From: Amphiura filiformis | Lineage: Eukaryota; Echinodermata; Ophiuroidea; Amphilepidida; Amphiuridae | Direction: 5' to 3' | Assembly (NCBI RefSeq): GCF_039555335.1 | Contig: NW_027305504.1 | Coordinates: forward strand, 124,001 to 188,000 | DNA: 64,000 bases | Shown: one piece after another, positions 14,543 to 26,400 of the stretch | How the letters are laid out: each line of letters begins with the position of its first letter | Position numbering within the stretch: the stretch's first letter is position 1 | Notes under the pieces: model-generated | The model's input: the letters and a program-made list of their open reading frames with translations, nothing else | Databases searched by the model: none | What the model was told of the DNA's origin: nothing | Made by a program: the position numbers and the translations under genes

Positions 14543-17500
14543 CATTATTATTATTATTATTTTGTCTATTGAACGGTCCCTTTGGTTTAGCTATAGAGAA
14601 AAAGAATGTTTTTCAAAGATTCTTTGCAACTATCTAAATACGGGCTAGTTTGTTTATAAAAGATGTTTTGCTATTAAAAAATCCAAAATATTAGAATGGG
14701 TATATTATAAAGTCACATTCTTCAGCCTTTTTGGTGTTAAGACTAGGAGTACACTCTCAGTGGCGTAACCAGGGGGGAAGGGGGCAACGTGCCCCGGGCG
14801 CCAGTTTAGGGGGTGCCGAATTGACCAATTCAGCATCAATTCTGCGCCCCCTCAAGCGATGAAAGTCAAAATTTTTGCGCATTTCAACACAAATATCCAT
14901 TTAGATCGATTTATGACCGAAATTCAACTTCATTATAAACAAAATTAATCAGTGATATTTGTGCACATTTTCTCGCGCTCCGCGCGCAATTGTTTCAAGT
15001 TTTTTTTGGGGTGAGGGGCGACACTATGTATCCTTAGCCCCGTGCGCCACAACCCCTAGCTACGCAAATGTACACTCTAAACTAAAAATAGCGTGGTCAA
15101 AATTGACTCCATAGTAGTCAACTATGCACCTTATTCCTAAATTGTGGTCAATGTAGGGGTAGGCCTAAGGTGCATAGTTGACTTCTACAGGGTCAATTTT
15201 GACCAAGCTGTTTTAAGAGTGTAACACCCGGGAAATCGAGTCCCGCTTGAAAATGTAGAATATAAGTGCAAATTTCACACTCCGCTTTGGCTTGATTCCT
15301 AGTGATACTTGTACCCCCGGGTACCCGCCTGTAGGCCTAAATTGCATAATATATGATTGAATTGTTGATGATTCAAAGCACTTTTGCTCATTTTGTTTGT
15401 CATCTTGCATAGATCAACAGCCACCACCGTACATGCCGTATGCCGCCCGGTATGCCAATCCGACAGCTGCGGGCATCTTCCCAAGCGATCACCCCCCGGA
15501 GTATCCTTTATACACACCGCAAGTTTACACACCGCCAAGTCAAAAAACAACAACAGTTGCCGTCGGATCTCCGCCTGTTGCCGATAGGCATCCGTCTGTT
15601 GCCGTTAGGCCTCCGCGTAATGTAAGTCAGTTCAAGATAATAAGGAAATTATCAGTACACTGTAAAAATGTGTCTTATAGCAATTATAAACATGTACCTT
15701 GCCAGTGGAGTAGCATCATACGGGCACGGGGATGGAGCATGCTGTGCCCCCCATCGATTTGGAAAATCAATGAGCCCCCCCACCATCCTGCCTGGTGCCT
15801 ACAATCATGGTCGGTGACTAATCCCACCCACCCCACCACCACCCCCATGACTAATAACTCACGCTACGCCATTGCCATACGGATGTCGACTGCAGACGAC
15901 CAATTCAAAATTGTCTTCAAAAATTCAAACATTCCGGCTTTATTTGGAATCAGTATGAAACAATGAATTGAAATGTTCAAATGTGTACAAACAAGCCCAG
16001 TGTTGGTTTAGTGGTTCTTAAGAAATAATCACAGAACTTGGACTTCTTTATGTTGAAACCTGTTGCCAGTACGCAAAGCATTAATACGAAACAAATGCGT
16101 ATAAGGGCGTGTCTTGCCTGAAGACAACGACAATCTACACGTCCTGTGAAGCCAGTTTTGAGACACAAGCGTACAGAATCAGGGTTGGAAGTGCCTGGTT
16201 CAAAAAAAAAGGAAATTTAATAGGCCTATTTCAATGACCAATCTAGCGTAGCAGGCAGGGGTATTCTGAATTATTTAATTATTAAGTTAATGTTGCTGCT
16301 CAATTACCTGATTTTGGTGCGCCACAAGGCTATGTAATGGGGCCACTCCTGTTTATACATTGTCCAGGACACTTGCCACCTTGCAGTTCGTGCGCTCATT
16401 TCATCTCGTCTAGACTATTGCAACGGACTCTTCACTTCGCCTACAGAATAATGTTGCGTTACTGGTTTTTGCAGTTAGTTGATCGTAGAACTGACGCTTC
16501 CAATCTCCTGAAGACCTTGCACTGGCTTCCAGTTCGCCAACAATTACTGTTTAAACTCCTTCTGTATAGTCTATGCAACACCAGAGCCCCAACCACAGCT
16601 CGGACTACTTTACCGTTTATGCGGGCGTTTATGTTCCTCCTCGTACCTTGCGATCGTCTTCTGACAGTAACCAGTTCGCTATTCCAAGACGCAGCCACAA
16701 AATCAATGGCGAAAACAGGTTTCACATTGCAGCTGCTACGGCATAGAATTCACTACTCGTGGACATAAAATCTGCTGCGACCTTATCCATGTTCAATTCT
16801 ACGCTAAAGACTTATTTGTTTTCTTGAACTGTTCTCTTGTTTATTTGACTTTTTGTGTATACTTTTGCTATAAAACGCTATGGTATGTTAGTGAATGGCG
16901 CCATAAATGCCTGTAAATGTAATTAATTAATTAATTAAAATTAATCAATTAATTTATTTATTTTGTTTCATCAGAAAACAATCGTGCGAACCACCCAAGA
17001 AGTAGGCCCACCTACTTACATGGTTTGGTCCATTCTCAATACATTTTTTTGCTGCTGCTTGTTTGGAGTCTTCGCCATTTGCAAATCAAACGAGGTAAGA
17101 ATTTTACTTCGCCATGACTATAACCAAATCAAATAAACATCCAGTAACCATGGTAACTGTTTTAATGATTGTTAGCAGATACTAACTGTGACTTTTGGGT
17201 AACTTGACTTTAAATATTTGACCCAGTGAAGAGAGGTTCATATCATCAATAAATTTGTTGGAAAGTACATAATGCTTCCCGTTGAACTGGAAATGCAAGA
17301 CCGGATTTACAAAATTTCCCTGTACATAGCTAGTATAAAACACCATGTTTTGGACCCAAATAGGGCAAAAGTGCATAGTTTTGCCTTTATTTTGGGCTAA
17401 AATAGTCTGAAATTGAAATTTTCAGCAGTGGCCTGTCAAAAGCAAGGATCTTTGTTGATATCGCGTAGAGAAATGAGAGGAATTATCAATTTGGGGATAT

Positions 17501-20500
17501 TTTAAGAGGTGACAGCATCAAGGGCCTTTCAGCGCTTTATTTTGGTACAATTCTGGGGTCTTTTTGAGCTGCTCGGTCCAAAACAGGGATCTTTTGTTTG
17601 TGTGTGGGGGCCATACCCGTATGGTTATTTGTGTTGCCTCCCAAATACAAATATAGTATATGCTATGTTTTTGATGGAAGATACTATATTTTAATTTTGG
17701 CAGCGATTGATTCTAAACATTCTAAAACACCTGTCTCACAAGAAGTAAAAGGGAGTGCCTGTGCACACTGGTAGCCTACTGAGGTTTCCATTCGGTGTGT
17801 GTATTGTGTACTGAAGTACCAAGTGGCCTAACTACCGGTGGATGACTCGATTCTGGACAAATCTAGGGGGGCTCTGCAGAGACAAGTAGTTACTAATGAT
17901 GCTCTGGATCAAGTTCTCGTCTTGTCCTCACTTCTCTTGTCATGTCCTTCCTCTTGAATCACAGAGTGATCCTAGCAAGATCGCCAAACTGTTACGGGGC
18001 AAGGGGAAAAGAGAAAAAGGAAAGGGAAAGACAAACGAAAAGAAGGGGAAAGGAGGGGAAAGAAATGAACGAAGGGGAAAGGAGAGAAAAGGAAGAGAGC
18101 AATGGGAAGAAATGGTCTTGTCTTGTCTTGGTTGAGTCGGCAGGTTCAGATCTAGATGTACTATGCCAACTTTGATGCTGCTCAAGCTGATATAATGACA
18201 TGACTACATGCACTTAAATTACTTTTGGACTCTATTTTTGAAACTTTCTAAGGTGGCTGCTGAAGTGGTGTCCCCATGAAGCTTGTTCCAGTGTGTCACA
18301 GTGCGAAGGAGGGAGGAGTTCAAATAAATGTCCTTTGTTCCTTGCATCTTGAGGATTTTGAGCTGGTGACTACCCCTAGTTCTGGTTTCCGTTGACATGG
18401 TGATCATGTCGTCCCTGTCGATTGCGACTGAGTCGTTCATGATTTTGTACATCATGGTCAGTCTGTTGGTTCTGCGTCGGTCTTCTAAGGTCTCCCACTC
18501 GAGCTTCTCCAGCATTTTTGTTACACTGCTGCGCTGCTCGTAGTCTTTCAAGCAGAATCTGGCTGCTTTCCGCTGGATTCTCTCCAGAAGCATCTTATTT
18601 CCTCTTCTGTATGGATTCCATACACAGGAAGCATATTCTAATATGGGTCTAACCAGCGTTTTATAGGCTGCTACTTTAGTTTCCTGTGTTGCAAACCAGA
18701 TGTTTCTCTTGAGGAAGCCCAAGATCCTGCTTGCCTTTGAGGCTGCCGTCTTGATGTGCCCCTTCCACTGAAGACGATTGTCGATTTGAACTCCTAAATA
18801 TGGATGGCTAGTCACTTCATTGAGTTCTTCTCCACTACAGAGCACTTGCTGGGATTGAATTTCATGCCCTATTTGTCTTGCCACTCCTGACGTTTTGTCA
18901 GGTCATCTTACAAGACTGTCAACTCCTCAGGTGAACTGCTAGATGTATAAAGCACACAATCATCGGCAAACAACCTTGCTGTACTGGTGAGGTTTGCAGG
19001 AAGGTCATTGATGAAAAGTAAGAACCACAATGGTCCAGTGACTGTGCCTTGTGGTACCCCTGAAGTCAAATTTTTAGGCTCTGAAGGTGTCCCTTCACAG
19101 ACTACTCTCTGTGTACGTCTGGTAAGGAAGTTTGTTACCCATCTGTGAATGTCACCCCTGATGCCATAATGCTCAAGTTTCTTGAGGAGGCGTTCATGTG
19201 GCACCTTGTCGAACGCTTTGGCGAAGTCTAAGATGGCCATATGCGTGACTTCACCTCTTTCGATGCTCTTGGTCAGGTCATTTAAAGTCAGGATAAGTTG
19301 AGTTTCCGTGGAGTGTTTTGCACGGAACCCATGCTGCTTGTCGACAAGAATACTGTTCTGTTCCAAGTGTCCCATTACATGAGAATGGATGATGTGTTCC
19401 ATCACCTTGCACGGAACGCTGGTCAATGAGACAGGCCTGTAGTTTTCAGGCTTTGATTTCTCACCCTTTTTGGAGATTGCACTGACGTTGGCTTCACCCC
19501 ACTGAAGTGGAATCTCCACCTTTATCAATGGTATCTTGGAAGAATTTGGTGAATATCAGTGTCAATTCCATCGCCGCCATCTTGAGTAGCCATGTTGGAA
19601 TGCCGTCAGGCCCAGATGCCTTATTTGGATTAAGGTTCTGAAGTTGCTTGAGTACCCCTTCTTCCCGGATGATCAGCTTCTTGATGGAAGGAATGTTGCT
19701 GCTGGCAAGATTTGGTATAGTAGTATCCTCCTTAATGAAAACACTGCTGAATTGGTCGCTGAGCGCCTCAGCCTTCTCTTTGTTGGTGCTAAGAATTTTG
19801 TTGTTCACTTTGAGATCTGGTAATCTTCCTCCATCTTGGCGAAGCTTCTTGATAAATGACCAGAATTCTTTAGTATTGTCGTTAAGAGAGCTGATAATGT
19901 GATCTTTAACATGTTCCTTCCTGGCGTAATTGAGACTGCGTCTAAGATATTTCGAGCAAAGTTTGTACTTCTCCCAGTCGGTTGATTTTCCAGAACGCTT
20001 CGCCTTGTTATAGGCTCTTTCTTTCTTTCTACACAACCTTCTGTGCTCCCTTGTAAACCAAGGCAGACTATTAGAGACCATTTTTGATGGAACATGTTTG
20101 TCCATGACAGATTTGATTTGATTTTTCAATGGCGTCCCATTTCTCTTGGACAGTTGACCCATGCAAAGAGGATGCAAAGAGACTTCTCTTCATGGTATAA
20201 AAATGCCTCCCCCCCCCCTCCTGGACCCCACGCCGAGAAACGCTTCGCTCAATTTTTAACTCAACTTGGGGGGAAAATTTTTATAGCCTTGTCCACCCTG
20301 GCCGACAGGGCTGGCTAGGTATAGATAAGGCTACTCATAAGTCATAATATGCGTAGTTAAGCCATTAGGTGGATATACTAGAATCAATTAGTCCTACAAA
20401 CTACGAGTCTTAATATTTTCTTTACCTTTTATTTCATCTCATTTCCAAAGTTTTCTCAAATAAAATGTCTAATCCAATATGATGCCAATTTCTCCTTGTA

Positions 20501-20661
20501 GTACTATCTTTTCTTTTCCATCTCAGGTTTCCGACCACATGCATCAGGGTAACGTCAGAAGAGCTCTACAAGCTTCCAAGTCAGCTCGAGGTTGGAATAT
20601 CTTAGCCACTATCACTGGCATTATTGGCACTGCTATCGTCGTTGTTATGAACATCTTTTAA
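12573..20661 (+). CDS. CD225/dispanin (IFITM-like) membrane protein, gene B
   Basis: The gene has four exons: 12573-12594, 15413-15621, 16975-17094 and 20527-20661. Phases are 1, 0, 0 with GT/AG junctions, giving 161 aa. PPPY is at 11-14 and a second PPEY lies further along the proline-rich N-terminus (9-77), which ends in VGSPPV/VRPP repeats. The CD225 domain starts at about residue 90 (PPTYMVWSILNTFFCCC). C103-C105 form a cysteine cluster where IFITM proteins are palmitoylated. The loop VSDHMHQGNVRRALQASKSA replaces the usual GD with GN. The last transmembrane helix runs to the C-terminus. Exon 3 is almost identical to that of gene A, and introns and UTRs align, so A and B are young tandem duplicates. 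Its introns are swollen by LINE, hAT-like and mariner-like insertions. Role inferred from family only. Confidence 0.83.
13290..13560. repeat. SINE/LINE-tail-like repeat with (aat)n and hairpin
   Basis: An (aat)n run is followed by catttatatagcgcattgtg and later tcaatgcgctttacag. This pairing is seen at the ends of many dispersed animal retroelements. A hairpin, ggcccaccgaca with tgtcggtgcacct, follows at about 13516-13560. Family assignment is open. Confidence 0.4.
14485..14562. repeat. (att)n microsatellite
   Basis: A nearly pure trinucleotide run in intron 1 of gene B. It produces a long isoleucine-rich pseudo-frame. Confidence 0.9.
14758..15070. mobile_element. hAT-like MITE with exact 8-bp target duplication
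   Basis: The ends are cagtggcgtaaccagggg and, read inverted, catttgcgtagctagggg. Both sides carry tacactct (14750-14757 and 15071-15078). The 313-bp interior has no coding capacity. The 8-bp duplication plus CA.TGGCGTA ends assign it to the hAT group. It landed in the terminal bases of the mariner-like MITE at 15073-15221. Confidence 0.85.
15073..15221. mobile_element. Small mariner-like palindromic MITE
   Basis: The ends are cactctaaactaaaaatagc and, inverted, cactcttaaaacagcttgg, with TA at 15071-15072 and 15222-15223. Inner arms ggtcaaaattgac and gtcaattttgacc complete a foldback of about 149 bp. CACTCTTAAAA ends recur at about 46330 (a lone end). Confidence 0.7.
15703..15874. mobile_element. 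Probable hAT-like MITE in intron 2 of gene B
   Basis: The left end cagtggagtagcatcata and right end, inverted, caatggcgtagcgtgag are hAT-like. The C/A-rich interior has no coding potential. No matching 8-bp flanks were found, so it is old or the borders are off by a few bases. It begins where homology with intron 2 of gene A stops. Confidence 0.45.
16290..16930 (+). mobile_element. Decayed LINE, reverse-transcriptase C-terminal part
   Basis: On the plus strand, GAPQGYVMGPLLF (16312-16351) runs almost directly into a segment coding for LHWLPVRQQLLFKLLLYSL (about 16518-16580), a typical non-LTR post-RT region. Further RSHKIN and LKTYLF-type pieces follow up to about 16820. The catalytic ADD motif is missing, so an internal deletion has joined the two parts. 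The (aatt)n after 16919 is a probable tail. It lies in intron 2 of gene B. Confidence 0.65.
17996..18112. repeat. Polypurine tract
   Basis: An aggggaaagg-type A/G-only run of about 115 bp sits next to the 3' end of the minus-strand LINE. The long open frames on both strands here are compositional artefacts. Confidence 0.75.
18113..20200 (-). mobile_element. 5'-truncated CR1/Jockey-group LINE, antisense in gene B intron 3
   Basis: The reverse transcriptase is readable on the minus strand in three adjoining frames (20177-19494, 19528-18908, 18884-18219). Motifs in order are PNKASGPDGIPTWLLK, NYRPVSLTSVPCKVMEH, QHGFRAKHSTETQL, ILDFAKAFDKVPHERLL, SGVPQGTVTGPL and the catalytic FADDCVLY. The C-terminal region has LGVQIDNRLQWKGHI, LEYASCVWNPYRRGNK and a final ATLESFKNRVQK. 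Two or three indels separate the frames, so it is dead but fairly young. The endonuclease is missing (5' truncation near 20200). The 3' end appears to finish in an aagac repeat near 18113. Superfamily assignment is by motif wording only. Confidence 0.85.
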
Positions 20662-20758
20662 GGACCTCAGGCACCGGTTACTAAATTAAACCAAAGACCT
20701 TCAATTTTGACGATCCTAAGCGGCTCTTGATAAAACGTGCGATATTTTTTATGAGTAC

Positions 20759-20764
20759 ATTAAA
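20759..20764 (+). promoter_or_regulatory. Poly(A) signal of gene B
   Basis: ATTAAA lies in the same context (tgagtacattaaagtg) as the signal of gene A, about 100 bp after the stop codon. Confidence 0.5.
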
Positions 20765-20849
20765 GTGATAAGCAGCCGCAGCGTGCATCACACATCTCTA
20801 AAAGTCATGTATACAATGTACGGGGTGTACTGTAGTTGCATCTGCAAGC

Positions 20850-20996
20850 TTCTATTTCACGTAATGTTTAAGTTGTAACGAATGTTTGATGGCGTAAAAT
20901 CGATAATATATTTCTACCAGATATTCTACGTAGCATATTATCGATTGTACGTCATCAAACATTCGTTACAACTTAAACATTACTGGAAATAGAATG
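20850..20996. repeat. Near-perfect palindrome downstream of gene B
   Basis: The arms, running ttctatttc...gtaatgtttaagttgtaacg then aatgtttgatg, and their complement, are separated by about 45 bp. They form a foldback of about 147 bp, probably a small MITE. No target duplication was recognised. Confidence 0.65.
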
Positions 20997-22029
20997 GGAC
21001 TAGATTAAATAACGTAGATATGTTACATCAAATATTCTACGTCGAATACTCGGAGTCTGTAGCGGCCCTTCTTCTAGTCGAAACAAAAATTGTAAAGAAA
21101 ACTGAGCTAAACCTGGGTGCGCACAAACATCCGGCATCACATCAGAAGGACACACAAGAAAGAGAATCAGCTTTTATAAGATTTTGACAAAAGAATCCAG
21201 GACGCAAAAAGAAAGCAAGAAAACCTTTGAAACCTAGCAGGCATAAACACTTAATTTGAAAGTAAGAAACAATGAAGACACATGGCACACCTGAAGAATT
21301 ATATTAGCGCCATATTAAGATGTGTGACCTTGGCTCCCTCTTCCAATTTATCCAATCAAAATTAACATTCAATTTGGTGCTGGAAGACAGTACTTTCTAA
21401 AACAGCGGCGGTTTAGCAAACCTAGCTAAACCTTTTTGAATGGAGGAACGTCGACGTGGCAAAGCCAAATTTTCGTATAGCTTGCCCTGCTTGCCAGAAT
21501 ATCTAAAATAATGTTTGAACTGATCGTTTAAGCTGGCTAAGTTTGTTGCTGTCCCACAATGTTTATGGATTTAAATTTAAGATAATGCTGTACTTTTGGT
21601 AAAGTGAAGGAAACAGGAAGACACTGGCGTAGGTAGGGTTGTGGTGCCAAGGGCAGAGATGCAGAATGGCCCACTCCCCTTCCTGCTGAAATTGTGACCC
21701 GCGCTTGGAGGAGAGTAGAATCAATATATCGAGGTGGCACTGAATTGGTCGATTCTGCCCCCCCAAGACTAGACCTCGCCCAGGACCTGTGCCTTCCTTG
21801 GCTCCCCCCCCCCCCTCCCCGGCCACCCCTTATTCACGTCACCGAGAAAGGGCCGAATGATGTATATGGCAACTGTGTTCTATTCTGATAAAGATGCCAA
21901 CATACTTTCTGATATAATGAATACCGAGCTACAAGAAGTGTAATTGGTTCAATTGCAATAAATTATCCCTTAAATGCTTCAAACCCCCCCCCCACACACA
22001 CACACCCACACACAAAACAAAAAATGCTG
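20997..22029. other. Unassigned DNA with low-complexity C-rich runs
   Basis: No gene seen. Around 21625 a cactggcgtaggtaggg phrase resembles a hAT left end, but its partner is uncertain. C-homopolymers occur at about 21805 and 21985. Confidence 0.4.
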
Positions 22030-22690
22030 AAATTAATCGTTCAATTAAATTAGATGGTTGTAACTTATCTCGAGTTTCTGATGTTACATTTCTTGGCATA
22101 ACTATAGATGAAAATTTGACATGGAAGCCCCATATAAATAATATTCGTAAAACATGGTTTCAGAAACCTGGGCGTTTTAAATAAGGTCAAACACTTCTTA
22201 CCGAAAAATTCATTGTACTAATTATATAGCTCGCTTATTTTACCTTATTTGTCATTATGGAATAGTGTTGTGGGGAAAAGCTTCAAAAGAGAGCTCCCAG
22301 AATAATCTCAAACAGTTCTTACTTGAGTCATACAAAACCATTGTTTGAAAAATAACGCATTGAATATTTTTGAGATGTATGACAAAGAAGGGGGTATTTT
22401 TATGTACAAGTATAAGCACGGTTTACTTCCACAATCATTTGATCATGTAATCACTGATTTAGAAAGTGTCCATACTTATGATACAAGATATAAATCAAAT
22501 TTCCGACCTAAAATTCACGAAATGAAAACCTTCCTCACCACGTCCACAGGACCAAAGATTTGGAAGAATTTACCTGGATTCGTTAAAATGGCTGTCAGTG
22601 TAAATTCTTTCAAAAAAAAAAGCATTTCATCTCTCCTCCAGAAAAATAATACCAGTTTTAATGTAATTTAAATCAAAATATTAGTAATTT
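22030..22690 (+). mobile_element. LINE 3' fragment
   Basis: The plus strand encodes pieces of the post-RT region of a non-LTR element: TFLGITIDENLTWKPHINN near 22085-22145, then RAPRIISNSSYLSHTKPLF. An open stretch follows (22345-22671) with FMYKYKHGLLPQSFDHV and TGPKIWKNLP. The RT core is absent and the frame is disrupted before 22345. It is a different family from the LINE at 18113-20200. Confidence 0.7.
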
Positions 22691-22830
22691 CTTATTTTAT
22701 TATTTTGTCGCTTCAATATTTACAAGTTTTCCCGCTTGGGCTCTTTGACGCCGCGCTGGTGGCCTCTGGGGTAGACTATGCCATAATCTCGATATTATAG
22801 TATAATAAATAGTCTCGATATCGCACAGTG

Positions 22831-23413
22831 CCTCATTTCAAATATATAGTTTTAGTTTTGGTTTTGGTTTTGGTCACGTGGTTTCCTATTGTCCTGCCTA
22901 ACCACTTGAATCATAAGATATCGAACTCATTGTTTCTGCCTTTTGTTTAAAACCGAACATTTGTGTCAGTCAGTTTCGGTTTTGGTTTCAGTTTCTTATA
23001 AGTGGTGTGGATCGTAAAATTATTTGATTTGAAGTTACCTACTCTAAGTATACAAAAGAAATGTTTAAATTTCGCAGTGCAATATTCACGAGGAGAGAAA
23101 TCGAGCATGGTAATCTACATTGCCTCATTTCAAATATATAGTTTTAGTTTTGGTTTTGGTTTTGGTCACGTGGTTTCCTATTGTCCTGCCTAACCACTTG
23201 AATCACAAGATATCTATCTCTTTGTTTCTACCTTTTGTTTAAAACTAAACATTTGTGACAGGTAGTTTCGGTTTTGGTTTCAGTTTCTTATAAGTGGTGT
23301 GACGAATAAAATTACAGGATTTTCGAGTTACCTGATCTAAGTATACAAAAGAAATGTTTAAATTTCGCAGTGCAATATTCACGAGCAGAGAAGTCGAACA
23401 AAACAGTCTACAT
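22831..23413. repeat. Two tandem copies of a ~290-bp unit
   Basis: Both copies start cctcatttcaaatatatag and continue through repeated ggttttggtttt and gtcacgtggtttcctattg. They end near ttcacgag.agagaa.tcga. The same cctcatttcaaatat phrase, inverted, marks the ends of the 620-bp blocks at 25378 and 26260, tying this pair to the complex that follows. Confidence 0.75.
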
Positions 23414-23463
23414 TTGAAAGCATTGATTTACTTTGAAAGCATTGGCTTGAGACTACGAAATAG

Positions 23464-26400
23464 CCTAAGCTGATTTCACTGTGAAAATATATAGACCATC
23501 GAAATATTTGCATTCGACATTACAAAAGGGCCACTACTGTAATTGTATAGGTGCTATAAACAAAAATCGATTCATGTCCTTAATCCCATGTACCAGAATC
23601 GATGGAAGGCCATTATATGACCTCTAATAACCTAATGACTTTTACTGAAGCAATTTTTACTGCAAAAAGTAGAAGATATCACACCGTCATCATCCCTATA
23701 TGTTCGTGTTAAGAATTGCCGTGGTAGTACGATAAATCCTCACGTTTTTCAACAAATACGCATGGTGATTTTGTTTGAGATAGGCCGTGCGACTCAGGCT
23801 ATGCATACAATTTGAGATTTTGAGAGCCGGCCACACTGTTTCTATTCTATGTTTTACGATTTTCGCATGATCAGTATATGGCTGGCCGTAACCGCCACAA
23901 CGTGGAGCTGCTACGCGTAGCTTGCTTTTCGCTTCGCGGAGCTAAATTGACCAATCATGTTAGATCTTTTCATTACGCGGAGCCAGTTGATGCATCATCG
24001 TTCCAGAGAGAGAAAACTTGCCAAAATTAATGTTTACTATGTGGATTTTAAATGAATCGAATGTAAATAAACCACCAACAAATTCTTAATGACTAAATTC
24101 GCTTCACGTAATGAGTAAGTCGTACTTGATTGGTCAGTTTTACCTCCGAGTAATGAAAAACTCTAACATGATTGGTCAATTTGGCTCCACGGAACAAAAA
24201 GTCAGCTACGTACGCGTAGCAGCTCCACGTTGTGGCGGTTGCGGCCTACTATATCAGTATCCCATATGATATTTCTATTGTAAGAAAATTTTATTTGTTG
24301 TCACGTAAATCACAGGTTTCGTTTAAATGTACTAACTGGAAATTAAATGTACTAATTAGTGAGGACCGGTATTTTGCTGTGGATATGTTTAACTGCAATT
24401 TTGATGTAAAACATTTGAAATCCTGGGTAAAAATTTTGATAATATTTAACTCTTTGAGAAAATTATTTTATAAAGGAATGCTGGTAAAACCAGGTGCAAT
24501 ACAATGTACATTATTGACACACTATCACGCTCTTTATCTTCGTCAATAATAGAATAATCGATTTCAATCGAATTGAATGCATGAGTTTGTAGTTGACTAC
24601 TGAGCGACCTAAAGCGATCGATTGCTAGCCAATCAGATAGAACTCCTTTTCTTGCGTTCAGTGAAATACCACTCGCCTGTCGCTCACTACCACTCGCCCG
24701 TCGCTCACCAACGGAGTATTAAATTTATATTTATCGTATAGGACGTCGACGGTGTGAGATAGAGGGGAGAAGATTGGGGTGTGTGTGTGGGGGGGGGGGT
24801 TGAAGGGCAAGGGGATATGGGCCGGGAGAGAGAAAACATATGAGAGAGAGCATTGGAAGTGAAAGAGAAGGGGGAGGAGAGCTCGAGATGAAGATATCGA
24901 ATGTAGGGGAGGAGGGGGAAAGGGGTAATTTAGGGAAGAGGTGGTTATATAGGGAGGGGAGCCCCTCTTAAAGAGGTATGGGTTGTGCTTCCTGGGGATA
25001 ATAAACTAATTCATAATCAAATCATCTCCATGCATCGTTTATGTTTCATACAAACAAACAAATTCCCCACCCCACCCCATCCTTCAGTATACGCGCATGT
25101 ATATGATTTCTAGGCCTAGAACTCGTGAGTGTAATATGCCACCTACCTTCGACAGAGAGCATCAACTGTCGTCCGCGGGATAGATTTCCGATATCAATCA
25201 TGATAATAATTATGTTAGCACAATAGGCTATTGTATACTTCTGGTTATATACCCTATACTGTGTCCTCCCAGCATAATAGTGTTATGATTGCAGATCAGA
25301 TCAGCTCTACTTTTTAATCCCTTGATTTTTGGTTTCTGAACAAAAGAGAAACCAAAACTATATATTTGAAATGAGGGATTGAAAGACGTGGTTTACAAAA
25401 CCGAATAAGTCTAGGCTAATTCACCTGTGAAAAATATAGACCATCGAAATATTTGCATTCGACATTACAAAAGGGGTCACTATTGTAATTGTATAGGTGC
25501 TATAAACAAAATCGATTCATGTCCTTAATCCCATGTACCAGAATCGATGGAAGGCCATTATATGACCTCTAATAACCTAATGACTTTTACTGAAGCAATT
25601 TTTACTGCAAAAAGTAGAAGATAGAGGGGAAAAGAGATTGTGTGGGGTGTGGGTGTGTGTGTGTGTGGGGGTGTGGTGGGGGTGGTTGGAGGGCAAGGGG
25701 GATATGGGCCGGGAGAGAGAAACAGATGAGAGAGAGCATTGGAAGTGAAAGAGAAGGGGAGGAGAGCTCGAGATGAAGATATCGAATGTAGGGGAGGAGG
25801 AGGGGAAAGGGGTAATTTAGGAAAGAGGTGGTTATATAGGGAGGGAGCCCCTCTTAAAGAGGTATGGGTTGTGCTTCCCGGGGATAATAAACTAATTCAT
25901 AATCAAATCATCTCCATGCATCGTTTATGTTTCATACAAACAAACAAATCCCCCACCCCGCCCCATCCTTCAATATACGCGCATGTATATGATTTCTAGG
26001 CCTAGAACTCGTGAGTGTAATATGCCACCTACCTTCGACAGAGAGCATCAACTGTCGTCCGCGGATAGATTTCCGATATCAATCATGATAATAATTATGT
26101 TAGCACAATAGGCTATTGTATACTTCTGGTTATATACCCTATACTGTGTCCTTCCAGCATAATAGTGTTATGATTGCAAACCAGACCAGCTCTACTTTTT
26201 AATCCCTTGATTTTTGGTTTCTAAACAAAAGAGAAACCAAAACTAAATATTTGAAATGAGGGAGTGTCGACACCCTGTATTATAAAGATTTTTTCCCTGC
26301 AATGAATCACGTCTTTATACTCCGTTAGTGAGCGACGGGCGATTGGTATTTCACCGAACACAAGAAAAGGAGTCCTATCTGATTGGCTAGAAATCGATCG

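Noticed and set aside
15397-15966. 189-codon open frame as a single-exon gene
   Set aside because: Only 15413-15621 is exon 2 of CD225 gene B. The frame continues past a gtaagt donor into intron and a hAT-like insert.
17896-18213. Overlapping frames on both strands rich in K/E/R or S/F/P
   Set aside because: Polypurine tract artefact beside the LINE 3' end.
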